A program made the translations under genes and the position numbers. From Dastarcus helophoroides (Eukaryota; Arthropoda; Insecta; Coleoptera; Bothrideridae): a DNA stretch of 64,000 nt. The stretch lies in assembly GCA_028583605.1 (NCBI GenBank), contig CM053331.1, forward strand, positions 13,996,857 to 14,060,856, read 5' to 3'. Below the pieces are notes generated by a model. The model was not told the DNA's origin. It was given only the letters and a program-made list of their open reading frames with translations, and did not search any database. Below are positions 47,191 through 58,816 of the stretch, in pieces; within the stretch, counting starts at the first letter, position 1; every line of letters begins with the position of its first letter.

Positions 47191-47596
47191 ATCAACAATA
47201 AGCAGCAAATAACTGGAAAACCTAGTGTTTCAAATTGCGCGCGGTGTTCTTTGCTTGCGCGCTCTGTGCTCTGTCATTCAACATTAATGTCAACCACGGC
47301 AAAATGGGGCATTTGTTTAATCAACAAGTCGACGATGCTGAAAAGGGGAAACCTGGCTGGTCATATCAATATTATCCAAACATGGTAGAAAAAAGTTTAT
47401 CGATTGAAAAGTATATCAATAACAGTGATGTCAATAACGTGAAAGTGAGCCGTGACCGATATTGACCAATACAAGATCGAAGGAGTACATAATATTTACT
47501 AGGCCCCATTTAATATTGCCTTACAAGGTTGATAGGATTTTGTGTAAAGTCACATACATATTTGTCAGTTAACAATTACGTCAAATGTACCCTCAT

Positions 47597-48348
47597 CTTT
47601 TTTAGTTTTAGTTCTTTTAATGTGAAACAAGGAAAACCAAACTCAACAAGCAAGAATGACAAAAGGGATAATTAGACACAGATCTTCTTCAAGGAATTGA
47701 AAGTGGCAAAAATTCAGTGCTGTGTTTAAATCTGATGCAATTTCATGTGCAAATTCAAGTAATGTTAAACTTTATCTCGAGCTGCTCTTTTAATGATTCA
47801 TGTTTAAAAACTCAGGGTATGAAGCGTATTTGTAACTCTAACTTTAGGAATTCAGCAAAACATGCATTGCAGCCGATTTTATTTTCCATGTTATTGACCT
47901 TAATTTTGCTCGATGCATTATATATGCATTTTTGGGGGAATTTTACATGTTGCTCGAAAACAAATAACCATCTTTTTTTAGTTTGAATTAGTTTAATGTG
48001 GAGCAAGGAAAACCTAACTCAACAAGTAAGAATGACTAAAAGAATATTTAAATACAAATCTTCTTCAAAGAACTGGAAGTGGCAAAAATTTAGTGCTGTG
48101 TTTAAATCCGAAGCAATTTCATATGCAAACCCAAGTGTTGTTAAACTGTATCTCAAGCTGATCGTTTAATGATTTCGTGCTTAAACTAAGTGTATGAAGT
48201 GTATTTGTAATTCTAACCCTAAGAATTCGGGAACATGCATTGCAGCTCATTTTAGTATCCATGTTATTAAACTTATTTTCACTTTGTGTATATTATATGC
48301 ATTTTTAAGGAAATTTTACATGTCATGCTCAAAAACAAGTATAAATCT
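47597..48348. repeat. Tandem duplication, two units of about 376 bp
   Basis: Unit 1 (47597-47972) and unit 2 (47973-48348) share CAAGGAAAACC, ACAAATCTTCTTCAA or near variants, GTGGCAAAAATT, and AACATGCATTGCAGC, with about 80% identity. No conserved frame runs through both units, so this is not a gene pair. Confidence 0.8.
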
Positions 48349-48970
48349 GTGAAATAGATGTTCTATAAATAGTTCTTTGCTAGGTGTAAGTGTACCTAGG
48401 TGTATACCTTGATAGACTGACTTAATTTTGTTTTGAAGAAATGATCCAGTATTTTACAAGTGTTACATTTAGCATGTAATTGCGATTTGCATTATTAATT
48501 AGATGTAAAATTATTATTTGTTTTAAAATTGGACAGATAAATAAAAATTTATTTTAATTATTGCATTTTATTTTTCTTTTGTAGATTATAAATTATAACT
48601 AAAGCTATGAGCTTCATAGATAGCTTTTTATATGTAGTGTTTTTTCTAATTTTTTTTTTCGAATTTGGTAGTTACATAACTGGTAACATCCTCATTCTAT
48701 TTTTCTCATATGACAAGATTAACATATCATTGAAAAATAATTAGGTAAAGTTGATCGTTGCAATGCTGCAATGTTGTTGAATCAATGATATTTTTAATAC
48801 TCGTGTAATGAAACGTTGAAATTCAAATAAAAAGAATATACTTTTCTGGCTCCTGATAAAACTTTTTTAAATAATAACAACAACAAAAAACATTTTATAA
48901 CCCTTTCCTCCTCCCAAATATTAATATGGATAAGAAACTTGATTCAATTTTCATTATTGGCTTAACAGCT
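48349..48970. other. Intergenic stretch, no gene recognised
   Basis: AT-rich non-coding sequence. Confidence 0.4.
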
Positions 48971-49215
48971 ATTTAAAAATTGAAAAACAAATCTTGTCCC
49001 CTGAAACCAAGAAAGATTTAAAATCAAAACAAAGGTTGCTCTAACGCGCTTCGACAGCCAAGCTATCATCTTCCGAGAAATACTTACTGATAGCTCGGCT
49101 GCCGAAAAGCGTTAGAGCAGCCTTTGTTGTGTTTTTTAATCTTTCTTAATTTCAGGAGACAAGTTTTGCATTTCAATTTTTGAAGATAGCCAAGGACCAG
49201 TCCGTTGCACCAAAA
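48971..49215. mobile_element. Foldback element, copy 3
   Basis: A 245-bp imperfect palindrome flanked by TTAACAGCT at 48962-48970 and 49216-49224, a 9-bp target duplication. The arms contain GCTCTAACGCGCTTCGACAG and its near complement. The right end has the extra ACCAGTCCGTTGCACC segment. Confidence 0.88.
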
Positions 49216-49439
49216 TTAACAGCTAATAGTTTTGAATTCTATACTATATAGGTATTTTAGGGATTTCACTAGCTGGTATTCATGTAAAACATACATAATC
49301 AAATATTTGGTAAAGGGGGGGGGGACTTTTTTATTCTATAAAGTACAGCTCGTATTTTTGTCGATAGAAATTAGGGCTAACGATGTCACGGATGTCAGTT
49401 TTCCCGCAGCAAAATGCGAAACAAAGCGATCAAGTTAAA

Positions 49440-49790
49440 AATAAAATTTATTAACAACTTCTAAGAATTTCCATGCTGAACTTTAAATTAAAAATTTTTG
49501 CTTGAAAATCAAACTTTAAAACCTAAAATTTCGAATTTTATTTCAACATTTCAGAAAAACAGTTGAATGTTTGTTTCCAAATTTAAAATTTTTACATCTA
49601 CATGTTAAGATTTCGAGTTTTTGCTCAAAGTTTCAAATTCAGTCCAAAAATCTCCGGAAAGCTCAACTTTAAAATTTAAATTTCAACTGAAGTTCCAAAT
49701 CCCAATTTTAAGTTCGTGTAAAATAAAGTTGAACTCTAAACTTAAAAGTTGCACTTTTTCTCGAATTTTGAATGTATACCTATTCTGGAA
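49440..49790. repeat. Degenerate A/T word-repeat block
   Basis: Tandem-like words such as AACTTTAAATTAAAAATTT, CCTAAAATTTCGAATTTT and TTAAGATTTCGAGTTTTTGC at irregular 30-40-base spacing. Confidence 0.5.
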
Positions 49791-49799
49791 ACTGCTATT

Positions 49800-50053
49800 T
49801 TAAAAATTGAAACACAGAACTTGTCCCCTGAAACCAAGAAAAATTAAAAAACACAACAAAGGTTGCTCTAACGCGTTTCGACAGCCAAGCTGTCATCTTC
49901 AGAGAGAAACTAGTTTCTCTCTGAAGATGACAGCTTGGCTGTCGAAACGCGTTAGAGCAACCTTTGTTGTGTTTTTTAATCTTTCTTGGTTTCAGGGGAC
50001 AAGTTCTGTGTTTCAATTTTTGAAGATAACCAAGGACCAGTCCGTTCCATCAA
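49800..50053. mobile_element. Foldback element, copy 4 (nearly perfect palindrome)
   Basis: The best-preserved copy: arms of about 110 bp are nearly identical, centred at AGAAACTAGTTTCT near 49912. ACTGCTATT and following T occur at both borders (49791-49801 and 50054-50064), a duplication of about 8-9 bp. Because the sequence is palindromic, almost the same open frame reads on both strands; it is not a gene. Confidence 0.9.
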
Positions 50054-50064
50054 ACTGCTATTTT

Positions 50065-50540
50065 AATTACGACCTTTACTTCAAAATGTCGACTTTACAA
50101 CAAAATTTTTACTTTCTCTGAAAATTTTGAAGTTTTCTACAATTTTTTTAGTTTGGAGGTGCAAATATTCAAAACTGGAGAAATATTTTAATTTAATTAT
50201 TTTATAAACGCAACTTTGATCAAAATATTCAAAAATTTGAGTTATAATTAACCATAAGTTTGAAAAAAGTGTGAAATGTAAATTAGGCAAAAAATATCTA
50301 AATTGTAAATTGATAATGTTAAAATTTCAAGATTAGTGCGGCTATTTTCAGTAAAGTGTTAAAATTTTGACTTTAAATGTATTGTAGATATTGAGGGAAT
50401 ATCAAAATTTTGAATTTTATTCCAAAACCTTAGCTTTTTTTTTAAATTTCAAGTATAACTTAAAATATTTAGAGGAAAATCAAAATTTCAAATATAAAAT
50501 TAAAATTTCTAGTTTATAAAAGAAATATTTAAAAAAATAG
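50065..50540. repeat. Degenerate A/T word-repeat block
   Basis: Runs of CAAAATTTTGAATTTTATT, TTAAAATTTTGACTTTAAA and related words; no coding content. Confidence 0.45.
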
Positions 50541-51610
50541 GTCGTGTTACATGAATTAAATATTCAGTAATAAAACAACAGGACGAATATCACATTTACC
50601 GTTTAAGTCATTATGAGAGTTTATTAGTTAGGTTTAAAGGTGCAGATTGGAATATATATTCATGAAATTACATTATTAATAAGTAAATAAATATGTAAGA
50701 TAACATTTCTATCGACACTTGTCAAAATCCAGAAAAGACCAACTGGATAATTTTAGTGGTAAAAAATAGAGGTAGTCACAATTAATAAAATTATCTTACT
50801 CTTTTCAATTTTCTTTCTATATGAATAAATAGCAAAAAAACTAAATACCTTTAGATTTATTATATGACACTAAAAATTTAGAAACGTATGTTTGCCAGCT
50901 AATTTTCTTCTGTTCGTATACTTTAATTTATTTCGTGAATAACCATTTCAAGACCTTGATATTTCTGAATTAAAGCTCACTATTTTTCGCGAATTAAACT
51001 AAAGTTAAAAATAATCAATAAAATGAAAATGCGTTAATTTCTAAATGTCTAAATTTATAGTATGAATAGCTATTTTGTATGATATTCTACTAATTAACAA
51101 AAGTTATTTGCACGTTTTTCACTTTGTGTAGAACCCAAACTTATGTCTCATTGTAAATTTGAATTAATTTTACACCCCGCCGGTTCGATTTACGCGGGCA
51201 TTTGCAGGAATGAAACAGCGCGGAGGGGTAAACCTAGAGCTAAGTGTACTGAAGTTCTCATTGGATTGTTCAAGAGAAATGCATTTATTAGAAGCATACG
51301 ACGTTGCCGATGTTTTGGAGGCTGGGTGAACCGCTGGCTTGAAATTTAGATACGCCTTGGGGATATACGAATCGATCGAAGCGACTCGTAGCGGCAAACG
51401 AGTAAACTTGATTTTATACGGCTATCCAAAAACCGGCAAGTTAAGCTCCACCGTTTTTTTATTGCAAACGCATCTAGGACCCATGTAGACCCCTCTGAGC
51501 TTGTTAAATGGGCTGGTCACTCAGCGTCCGTATATCGGACGCCGAGTTTCGCCGGACGCTGACTGACATTCAATTTTTACATTGCGGAGGCTGACTTATA
51601 CCCTATATAA

Positions 51611-51612
<2 letters not shown>

Positions 51613-51658
<46 letters not shown>
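51613..51658. repeat. (AT)n microsatellite
   Basis: About 22 uninterrupted AT/TA units, directly beside the transposon-end repeat at 51655. Confidence 0.9.
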
Positions 51659-51661
<3 letters not shown>

Positions 51662-51895
51662 GATTCTGCAAAACTAGCAGAATTCAAATATGTACACATA
51701 TATAGAGTGTTCCATAAGAAAAACCAAACTTAATATTGATTCACCCTGTATACATACACCAGAATATCTTTTTAACAGAGAATTAAAAAAATTCAGGTAA
51801 TACTCTGTATAGCTGCATTTTAAAATATTCTCAAATGTCAAGTATAGAGAAAATAAAGGGGGGGGGGGATCCACTTAATAAGACTAACCCTGTAC
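51655..51895. repeat. Transposon-end-like repeat, right member of an inverted pair
   Basis: Reverse complement of 43404-43640 at about 70-75% identity, ending AAGACTAACCCTGTA. It contains a run of ten G (51859-51868). Confidence 0.65.
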
Positions 51896-51899
51896 AGTC

Positions 51900-52733
51900 C
51901 TGAATTCAACAATCGGTATAATGTTTTCGAATTTATGAATTTATAAAAGTTGGGCAAGGTAGTTTCATATGTGTTCTACTCATATACCAAATATAACATT
52001 AATATTTGATTTCTGGAAAAAGATATAATTTCGGGGTATCTTGCATCTGTCAATTTTTTTATAAAAAACAATTCTCAAAAACTATAAATTTTAAGAACAA
52101 TGTTTGTTGTCTACAATGTTTGTTGAAGTATCAAATAAAACTCAAAAATGCAAAAACATATAGGGGGTCTCATTTAAAATAACCAAGTTGGTGTCAACTT
52201 CTGGTATAATCGGAAGTACTACAACTTTACGAATATTTTAGTTGTGTTGGGGTCATCGACTTTGCTAAGTTACCAAATTTTAAATTTCTTTAAATAGATA
52301 CTTTACCAGATAACTATCGCGGCGATTCCCGGTGGGACACACTATATTATAACTAATATAATACATTTTATCCATATGTATGTAATATTTTTGTTGTAAA
52401 CGTTTAAAGAAAAGTAAAATTGTTTCCAACTGCAGATATGAATGACATCTCTATCACTCCATATTTTTAAATGTGTTAAAAGTGGAGGAGTAGAGATGCT
52501 CAAGACACTTCTAAAGTATTTTTTGTTTACAAAAGGTACGTAGAAAAAATCCACAAGCTACAGATCTAAAAGTATTAATTTTATGTAGTACTAAGATGAA
52601 GGTCGGTTTACTCGGAGAGTCGGACCATCCGAAGTAGGACCAACGGGGTTTTACTGTAATGTAAAGAACAATTTGATCCGCGCTCTCTCCTTCGGGTAAT
52701 TAAAGTTTTTTATTTAAATAAAATTAATACTAT
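51900..52733. other. Repeat-derived stretch, no gene
   Basis: Around 52170-52235 TTTAAAATAACCAAGTTGGT and TTCTGGTATAATCGGAAGTA resemble the right arm of the neighbouring element (54345-54410). It therefore includes a fragment of a related element. Confidence 0.45.
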
Positions 52734-52734
52734 A

Positions 52735-54522
52735 CCGGGTGTCTTTTTTTAGTTGGGAGGTTACCTTTATATGGATATCACTTATTATAAAGACAAACTG
52801 ATTTTGTCGATATAACTAATCGGAGCTAAACTACATTTCAAAAATATTTTCAACTTCCTACCACTTCCGGTTATACCGGAAGTAGACATCAACTTTCTTA
52901 TTTTAAATAGCAACCCCCAAATTTTATACTTTATTTGGATTTCACGTAGAAAAATAAGGTGAGTTTATGTATACATGTTTATTGCTATCTTTAATAGTTT
53001 TAAAGATAATTCAATTTTTCGGAAAAAACTGACAGAAAAGAGGGTTATTTTCACTCTTTGTATCTTTTTTATTATTTGCAAGAAAAACATGAAATTTGGG
53101 TTGAAGTCATGGAATATTATGGAGACTATAATAACGTAATCAGGTTTTACATTTATTACACAGGCTGATGGAAATTTTATGATCTTTATTGTTTTTGTTT
53201 CATTCAAAAAAACTCTGTTTTCTTTAAACGGGAACTATGTGTTTTTTAAACATTTTTTAATTCCTCACTTAAAAAGAAGAAAAAGGTTATATGACCAATT
53301 TTTTTAAAATTCCGCACCGTTACAGAGATATAATGCAAAATAAAAATAAAAAATATATCTTTTTTTTCTAGTAGCAACTAGGTAAAAGACAACAACATTT
53401 TCAAAAAAATACATAACCACAAGGCCTAAAAATTTTACGCTAAATAACATTTAAAAGATAACACCACAAGACCAATAAGTTTTTGGCTATTTGTTAGAAT
53501 ATTTATTAAAAAATATTTAGGGAGCCACGAATGTAAGTTTCGTAAAAATGGTTTGTTAAACAGACTTCTCATTTTTGGATTAATGAAAATCAACAACAAA
53601 TGTTCAAGAAAATTCGTCATTTAACTGTTATGCTGTTAGATTAGAACTCAGGATTTGTAAGCTTTAAATTTTACAATGAAAATCAAAATGGAAATTTTTT
53701 AGTTAATTTTTAACGACTACTGCATGACAAGCATATTGCTAGGAACAATCGGATGTGCTTAAAAACGTTACTCAACTCGAAATCTTAAAATATGTCTTTG
53801 AATATATTGAAACAGAAGATCGTCCTTGTTGTTCTTGATGTAAATTTTTTGTCAAATTGCCTACAGCTAATTTCCTACTTGAACAAAAAAGAGGTGTTTG
53901 ATTCTTTTTATTTTGAGAATTATGTAAAATACCTCTGTACCGGCACAAAATTTTAAAAAATAAGTGATATCACTTTTTTCTTCTTTTTATGTGAAGAATC
54001 CAAAAATGATTAAAAAACATGTAGTTCCCATTCAAAAAAAACAGAGTTTTTTTGAATAAAACAAAAACAGCAAAGATTATAAAATTTCCATCACCCTGTA
54101 TAATAAATGTAAAATCTGTTAACGTTATTATAGTCTTTATAATATTGCGTGATTTTAACCCCAATTTCATGTTTTTACTGCGAATAATAAAAAAAGATAC
54201 AAAGAGTTAAAATAACCCTCTTTTCTGTCATTTTTTTTTCGAAAAATTGAAATATCTTTAAAACTATTAAAGATAGCAATATACATGTATACATAAACTC
54301 ATGTTATTTTTTTACGTAAAATCCAAATAAAATTTAAAATTTGTGGATTGCCATTTAAAATAAGAAAGTTGATGTCTACTTCCGGTATAATCGGTAGTGG
54401 AGGGAAGTTGAAAATATTTTTAGAAGATAGTTTAACCCCGATTAGCCCCATCGACGAAATCAGTTTGCCTAATAAGTATTACTCCATATAAAGGTAACCT
54501 CCCACCTAAAAAAAACACCCGG
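52735..54522. mobile_element. Long-TIR non-autonomous element, 1.79 kb
   Basis: Begins CCGGGTGTC and ends AACACCCGG, with TA on both sides (52733-52734, 54523-54524). Inverted arms of about 550 bp (52735-53285 and 53975-54522) share GTTACCTTTATATGGA, AAGTAGACATCAAC and GATGGAAATTTTATGATCTT or their complements. The 700-bp core shows no transposase. Open frames in the arms (52965-53207 and 53970-54170, minus) are mirrored artefacts. Confidence 0.85.
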
Positions 54523-54529
54523 TATAGGT

Positions 54530-55470
54530 CGAAAAGCCATGGAAAAGTAGCGCATATTTTTACATAAAATATTTTCTCAACACTATTACAAAAAAACAGG
54601 TTTCCGATAATCTATGACCTAATATCTACTATTGGTTATTCCTTGAAGATTTTCAGCTATATCTTTATGATCACTGGGCTGAAAATTAAAAAAAAAATAT
54701 ATTTTAGGACCATTAGAGGCTGTTAGCATTTGAAATATGTTTTCCAATTGGCATTGCTTCTGCGCCAAGAAATGTAACAAAAAGTATTAAGATAGTGGTG
54801 CAACTCGATACAGCCGCTTGTTGATTGTGAAAAATTCACGTAACATTTTCGGGGCAGGCAACTCCACCACAATTATTGTAGTTTAAAATAAACATTTAAA
54901 TCAAAGCAGCCGAGTGTTCTAAATCCAGCGACCTAAACAGTCAAATCGAAATTATGCAGAGGCGATACAGTTAGCCCGAGATTTTGCTATAAATTATATT
55001 CTTTTTCTAATTGTTTATTGGCAATGTATTTGTGTAGAACACCGAGAACTCATACCGTGGCGAATTGCAAATTCTTAGGTTATATAATTTTTTGGAAAAA
55101 CCTCTTTGTGACAAACGGGCGGACGGATACAAAAGCAAGATTATAAGGGTTCCGCTTTTTCCTCTTAAGCTACGGAACTCTAAAATGGTAAATTTTTCGC
55201 ATGTAGCTAAAAGTAACTATTTTGAAGAAAACCGTATTTAAAATATTTGATGTTACACTTACGCTTTTAACATTTTTTTTACTACAATATACATTATACA
55301 TACTATCATCGTATTATATACTACAATTTTATTATAGTATAATATGTAATGCAGAATATAATTCAAAGATTCGTATAGTTTTTCTGTTTTCGTTTTGCAG
55401 CAAAATTCAAAAAACATTTTACCTTCAATTGAATAACAAAGAGTTTATATAAAAATTATTACACATAATA
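54530..55470. other. Intergenic stretch with an insect repeat fragment
   Basis: At about 55110-55185 ACGGGCGGACGGATACAAAA, then AAGGGTTCCGC and TACGGAACTCTAAA, form a hairpin-bearing repeat tail. Similar tails are common in insect genomes. The rest is unassigned. Confidence 0.4.
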
Positions 55471-55478
55471 AAAACAAT

Positions 55479-55484
55479 TTTATT
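55479..55484 (-). promoter_or_regulatory. Possible polyadenylation signal of PACRG
   Basis: AATAAA on the minus strand, 134 bases beyond the PACRG stop codon. Confidence 0.45.
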
Positions 55485-55617
55485 ATTTTATATTATTGTA
55501 CATAAGCGCCATCTTTTATATATTGGTAGAAATATATATACAACATGAGTATGGAATAAAAGATGTATGACGTGTAAAAAGGGCAGATAAAACGCCACTG
55601 CAATTTGGAGCTCACAA

Positions 55618-56210
55618 CTAATTTAGCATACAGGATTCGTAGGTAGGTATCAAATATTTGATATTTATAAAAGCATCTTCTCCTCCGTGTCTTTCTAATA
55701 CCTCCAAGGTTTCGTTAATGAGATCCGCTAAATTTTCCCCTCTCATCTGAGTATAATCGATGCCATCTCCACTGTTAACTGTAAAGAGTGAAAGGATGTT
55801 AACTTTGATAATGTTAAATGTTGAATTTTACCATTTCTCTCCTTGAAGATATTCAAAGCAGGCAATATTTGTCTATAATATGGAACAAGAGCTTCGCCTA
55901 CCATATCACCGGATTTTACCAAATGTTGGATTGCTCTAAGAGTAGCCATCATAACCTTTTTATTTTTAGTATTTAATGCATCTGCAACACAATGCTTATA
56001 TCGATTTTTTCCACTTTTATCTATTTATACGTACTTACTCTTTATAGGCATTATTAATTGGGGTATGCAAGGAAATACTTTAGAGCCTCCATGAGTTAAC
56101 ATGTCGTGAATTCCCTGTTGCGCAAAAAATCTATACGGAAACTGGGTCTCCCGTAATCCGTCAAAAAACATAGGTAAATAGTGATGATAATCCAATTTTT
56201 GGATATCAGC
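55618..56210 (-). CDS. PACRG: PACRG, last three coding exons (5' part missing)
   Basis: Parkin co-regulated gene product. In this family it sits with CFAP20 at the inner junction of ciliary and sperm-tail doublet microtubules. Exons on the minus strand are 56210-56039, 55981-55832 and 55778-55618, with GT-AG introns of 57 and 53 bp and phases that close. Together they give 160 residues and a stop at 55620-55618. Diagnostic stretches are [74 protein letters not shown] and [19 protein letters not shown], ending MLN. These match vertebrate PACRG in order and spacing. The first exon here starts in phase 0 after acceptor TTTTTCAG. About 95 N-terminal residues are expected upstream (higher coordinates), but I could not find them in this window. 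No in-frame damage is visible. Confidence 0.95.
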
Positions 56211-56644
56211 CTGAAAAACATAACCGGTTAGTTAGCGACCTCAGCGTAAAACGAAGTGTAATTAAACATGAATTAGGTCAATATATTTAGTACGTTTGTT
56301 TCCGCCCAGATGTAAAATTTGCAAACCCAGAAAATTTCTTCATTTATTGCATCAAGCTAATCTAGGCGCTCGAATTGAACATTCACTTTGATTTCAAATC
56401 TAGCACCAATAGATGATTTATCGCCTGCGAATTAAATTCGCGTTATTTTCCGACGAATTTTTACATTTCTATATTTAGAAATCATATAAAAAAGTAGGAT
56501 GTTTCTATTTTAAAAAACCTCGATGACGTCATAGCTTATTATGGCCGAAACATTTTGAAAAAAAAATTAAATCACTCAAGGGTTTTTTGGGATAGCGGAT
56601 TTTTTTTTATTTTCTAATTTCAATATTAACGAGTACACTCTGCA

Positions 56645-56925
56645 ACATCGAGGTAATTAATTGTACATAGAGCAAGAGTGGATTTTATATCTGTAAAAAC
56701 CATGTGATTTGATTACCAGTAACTGATAAGAGGGAGCCATCTGTGCCACCATTTATGATTGTTAACCATCATAATCTTGTTATGCCTTATTATTGTTATT
56801 TCAGATAGGTATTACTAGTTCGGCGTATTTTTTATAAAAAAAGGTTTACCTTGTGAAAGTTGATAAAAGCAACTATTTCAAAAATTTTGCCTTAATGTTT
56901 GCACTGTCTTTTTTTTATTAAATTA
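56645..56925. repeat. Diverged relative of the 26646-27567 element
   Basis: TTGTACATAGAGCAAGAGTG and ACCAGTAACTGATAAGAGGG, then GTTAACCATCATAATCTTGT, parallel 26670-26930. Terminal repeats are not preserved, and the hAT element begins immediately after it. Confidence 0.6.
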
Positions 56926-57070
56926 TCAGTGGCGGCTGCCCTACAGATCGCAAAAGCGCGCGCACCCTTTGAAATGAGTGATTTACTGTTTTCGGTTTAA
57001 TATAAAATGCTAGGATTTAACACATTTTTAGGCACAAAATAATGAAATGTATCGTAATTAACTATACGCT

Positions 57071-57493
57071 TTCACCCAACAGATATAGTTAGGCCACTCC
57101 CCCTTAAAAAAAGACAGATTCGCACGATATTGAGAAATAAAGATAAAATGTGATAGTAAAAAAATTATACAAAATGAATTGAAATAGAATTGTTCAAAAA
57201 TTAATAAGTCGCAATAATATTTTCAACAAAATTCTCCTCTGATCCTTTGTATACACTTATAAGACGTCTTCTCTTGAACAATTGAGTCACTAGTTTTGTA
57301 ACTGGATACTGCGAAAAACGAAACTTATTTGGTTATAATTGTCACCCTGAAAGTCAACGTTACTAATGACGGGACCGATCAATCTTATTTTAGTGTATGT
57401 GATGTGGAATTTTCAAATACCACCAATAAAAATAATTTATTCAACTATGGTGATTTATTTATGGGAGGGGTCTAGTTATATCTGTTGGGTGAA
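57071..57493. mobile_element. MITE nested in the hAT element
   Basis: TTCACCCAACAGATATAGTT at the left is matched inverted by TAGTTATATCTGTTGGGTGAA at the right end, followed inward by a C- or G-rich stretch (CCACTCCCCC and GGGAGGGG). About 0.42 kb, no coding content. Confidence 0.7.
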
Positions 57494-58816
57494 CAGAAGT
57501 ATAGTACTTGTGAGTTACTTGAAATAAAGTGCGTATACGTTTTATTCCATTATGAGGAAATTTAAATAAGTTGGTGCGCTTAGAACTATGCACCTAGTGA
57601 TTACTTTCAGCGGCACTCACGAGATACGACGAAACAATAAACTAGAGAACATCGTCTTAACGTTAGCGCAGTACGGTGCTCGCCGATGCAATGTTGCCGC
57701 ATAATGAATACGAGTCAGTGTTTGAAGTGTGTATTTATGTGTTAAGATTCTGCTACAACTTTTGCATCTTAAGTTTGTTTTGAAATAAAAGATATATTTT
57801 CATGTCGCCAATCAATTATATCTCGATTATCTAATTATTAGCATAAAAAGAAAACTAATATGAGTTACGAATTAGGTTAGGTTTAATGCATCCGTAATCA
57901 ATCTCGCACTAGCATATGTTGTTACATCTGTGTGTTATTGTTGTGATTGGCCGATTGGTATGATTTAAATATTTAAATAAATTTTAAAATGAGTAACACC
58001 GACTGGCAGCTTTGAAGCTTTAAAACTAAAAATGTTCAATCACTTAAATTAGAATGAAAGTTAGGAAAATGTTTTGTGTATTTTTATTGTAGAAGAAGAA
58101 CAAGTAATTGACCGTGAAATGATAAATGCTAAATGCCTAGGTGCCGGCTCATCTGATGGCGATTGCTAATTGTGCCGCTTATACGCCTAATTCTCAATAC
58201 TACCACTATTCATAAAAAGATAGCAGCACCCATTCTAGGGCATAATTATTAATTTGTTGATTTGGTATTTGGTTCTAACTACAGCAAAAACATTTCGCTG
58301 AATAAACACCCTTTGACTGTATAAATATAAACACCCTCCATTAATTATATTGTCAGTATGCCTGAATATTTAAAGTGTATGTTTGTAAGTGTCAGTATTC
58401 TGCTTTAAGTTTAGAAGATTTAATTGCGTTTTTAAAATAAACAGCATAAGTTTTATATTAAAAAACGATTTTAGTAAACTTCCACTGAAAGAGAAAGGTA
58501 AAAATCAAAGAACTAGGTAGACCTTTGTCAGGGTTAAAATTGGAACAAAAATGTGAAAAAAAAAACCAAAGGCACTTTTCTACAAATAGATAGGAACTAT
58601 TAAGTCTAGAACACGATCCTTCAAAAAATGTCCTGGGGTAAAGGTGTCTTATAAAAGGTTCTATAAAATAAAGTTTTAAATTTCGTTATACATTAAAAAC
58701 ATATCTCCTGACAAACTTAAACCCAAAGCAAATGAACGTTATCAATTTTGAGTCACTTTGAGAGTCCAGGGCAAACTTTGGTTTGATTCTGTAAACTTAT
58801 GAATCTATATCATTTT

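Noticed and set aside
47235..47465. Signal-peptide-like small secreted protein (AVFFACALCALSF...)
   Set aside because: The frame begins with TTG, not ATG. It has no cysteine pattern or recognised family and lies in repeat-rich DNA.
49795..50121. Near-identical proteins predicted on both strands at 49795-50016 and 49807-50121
   Set aside because: They are a direct result of the near-perfect palindrome of foldback copy 4; no domain, no conservation.
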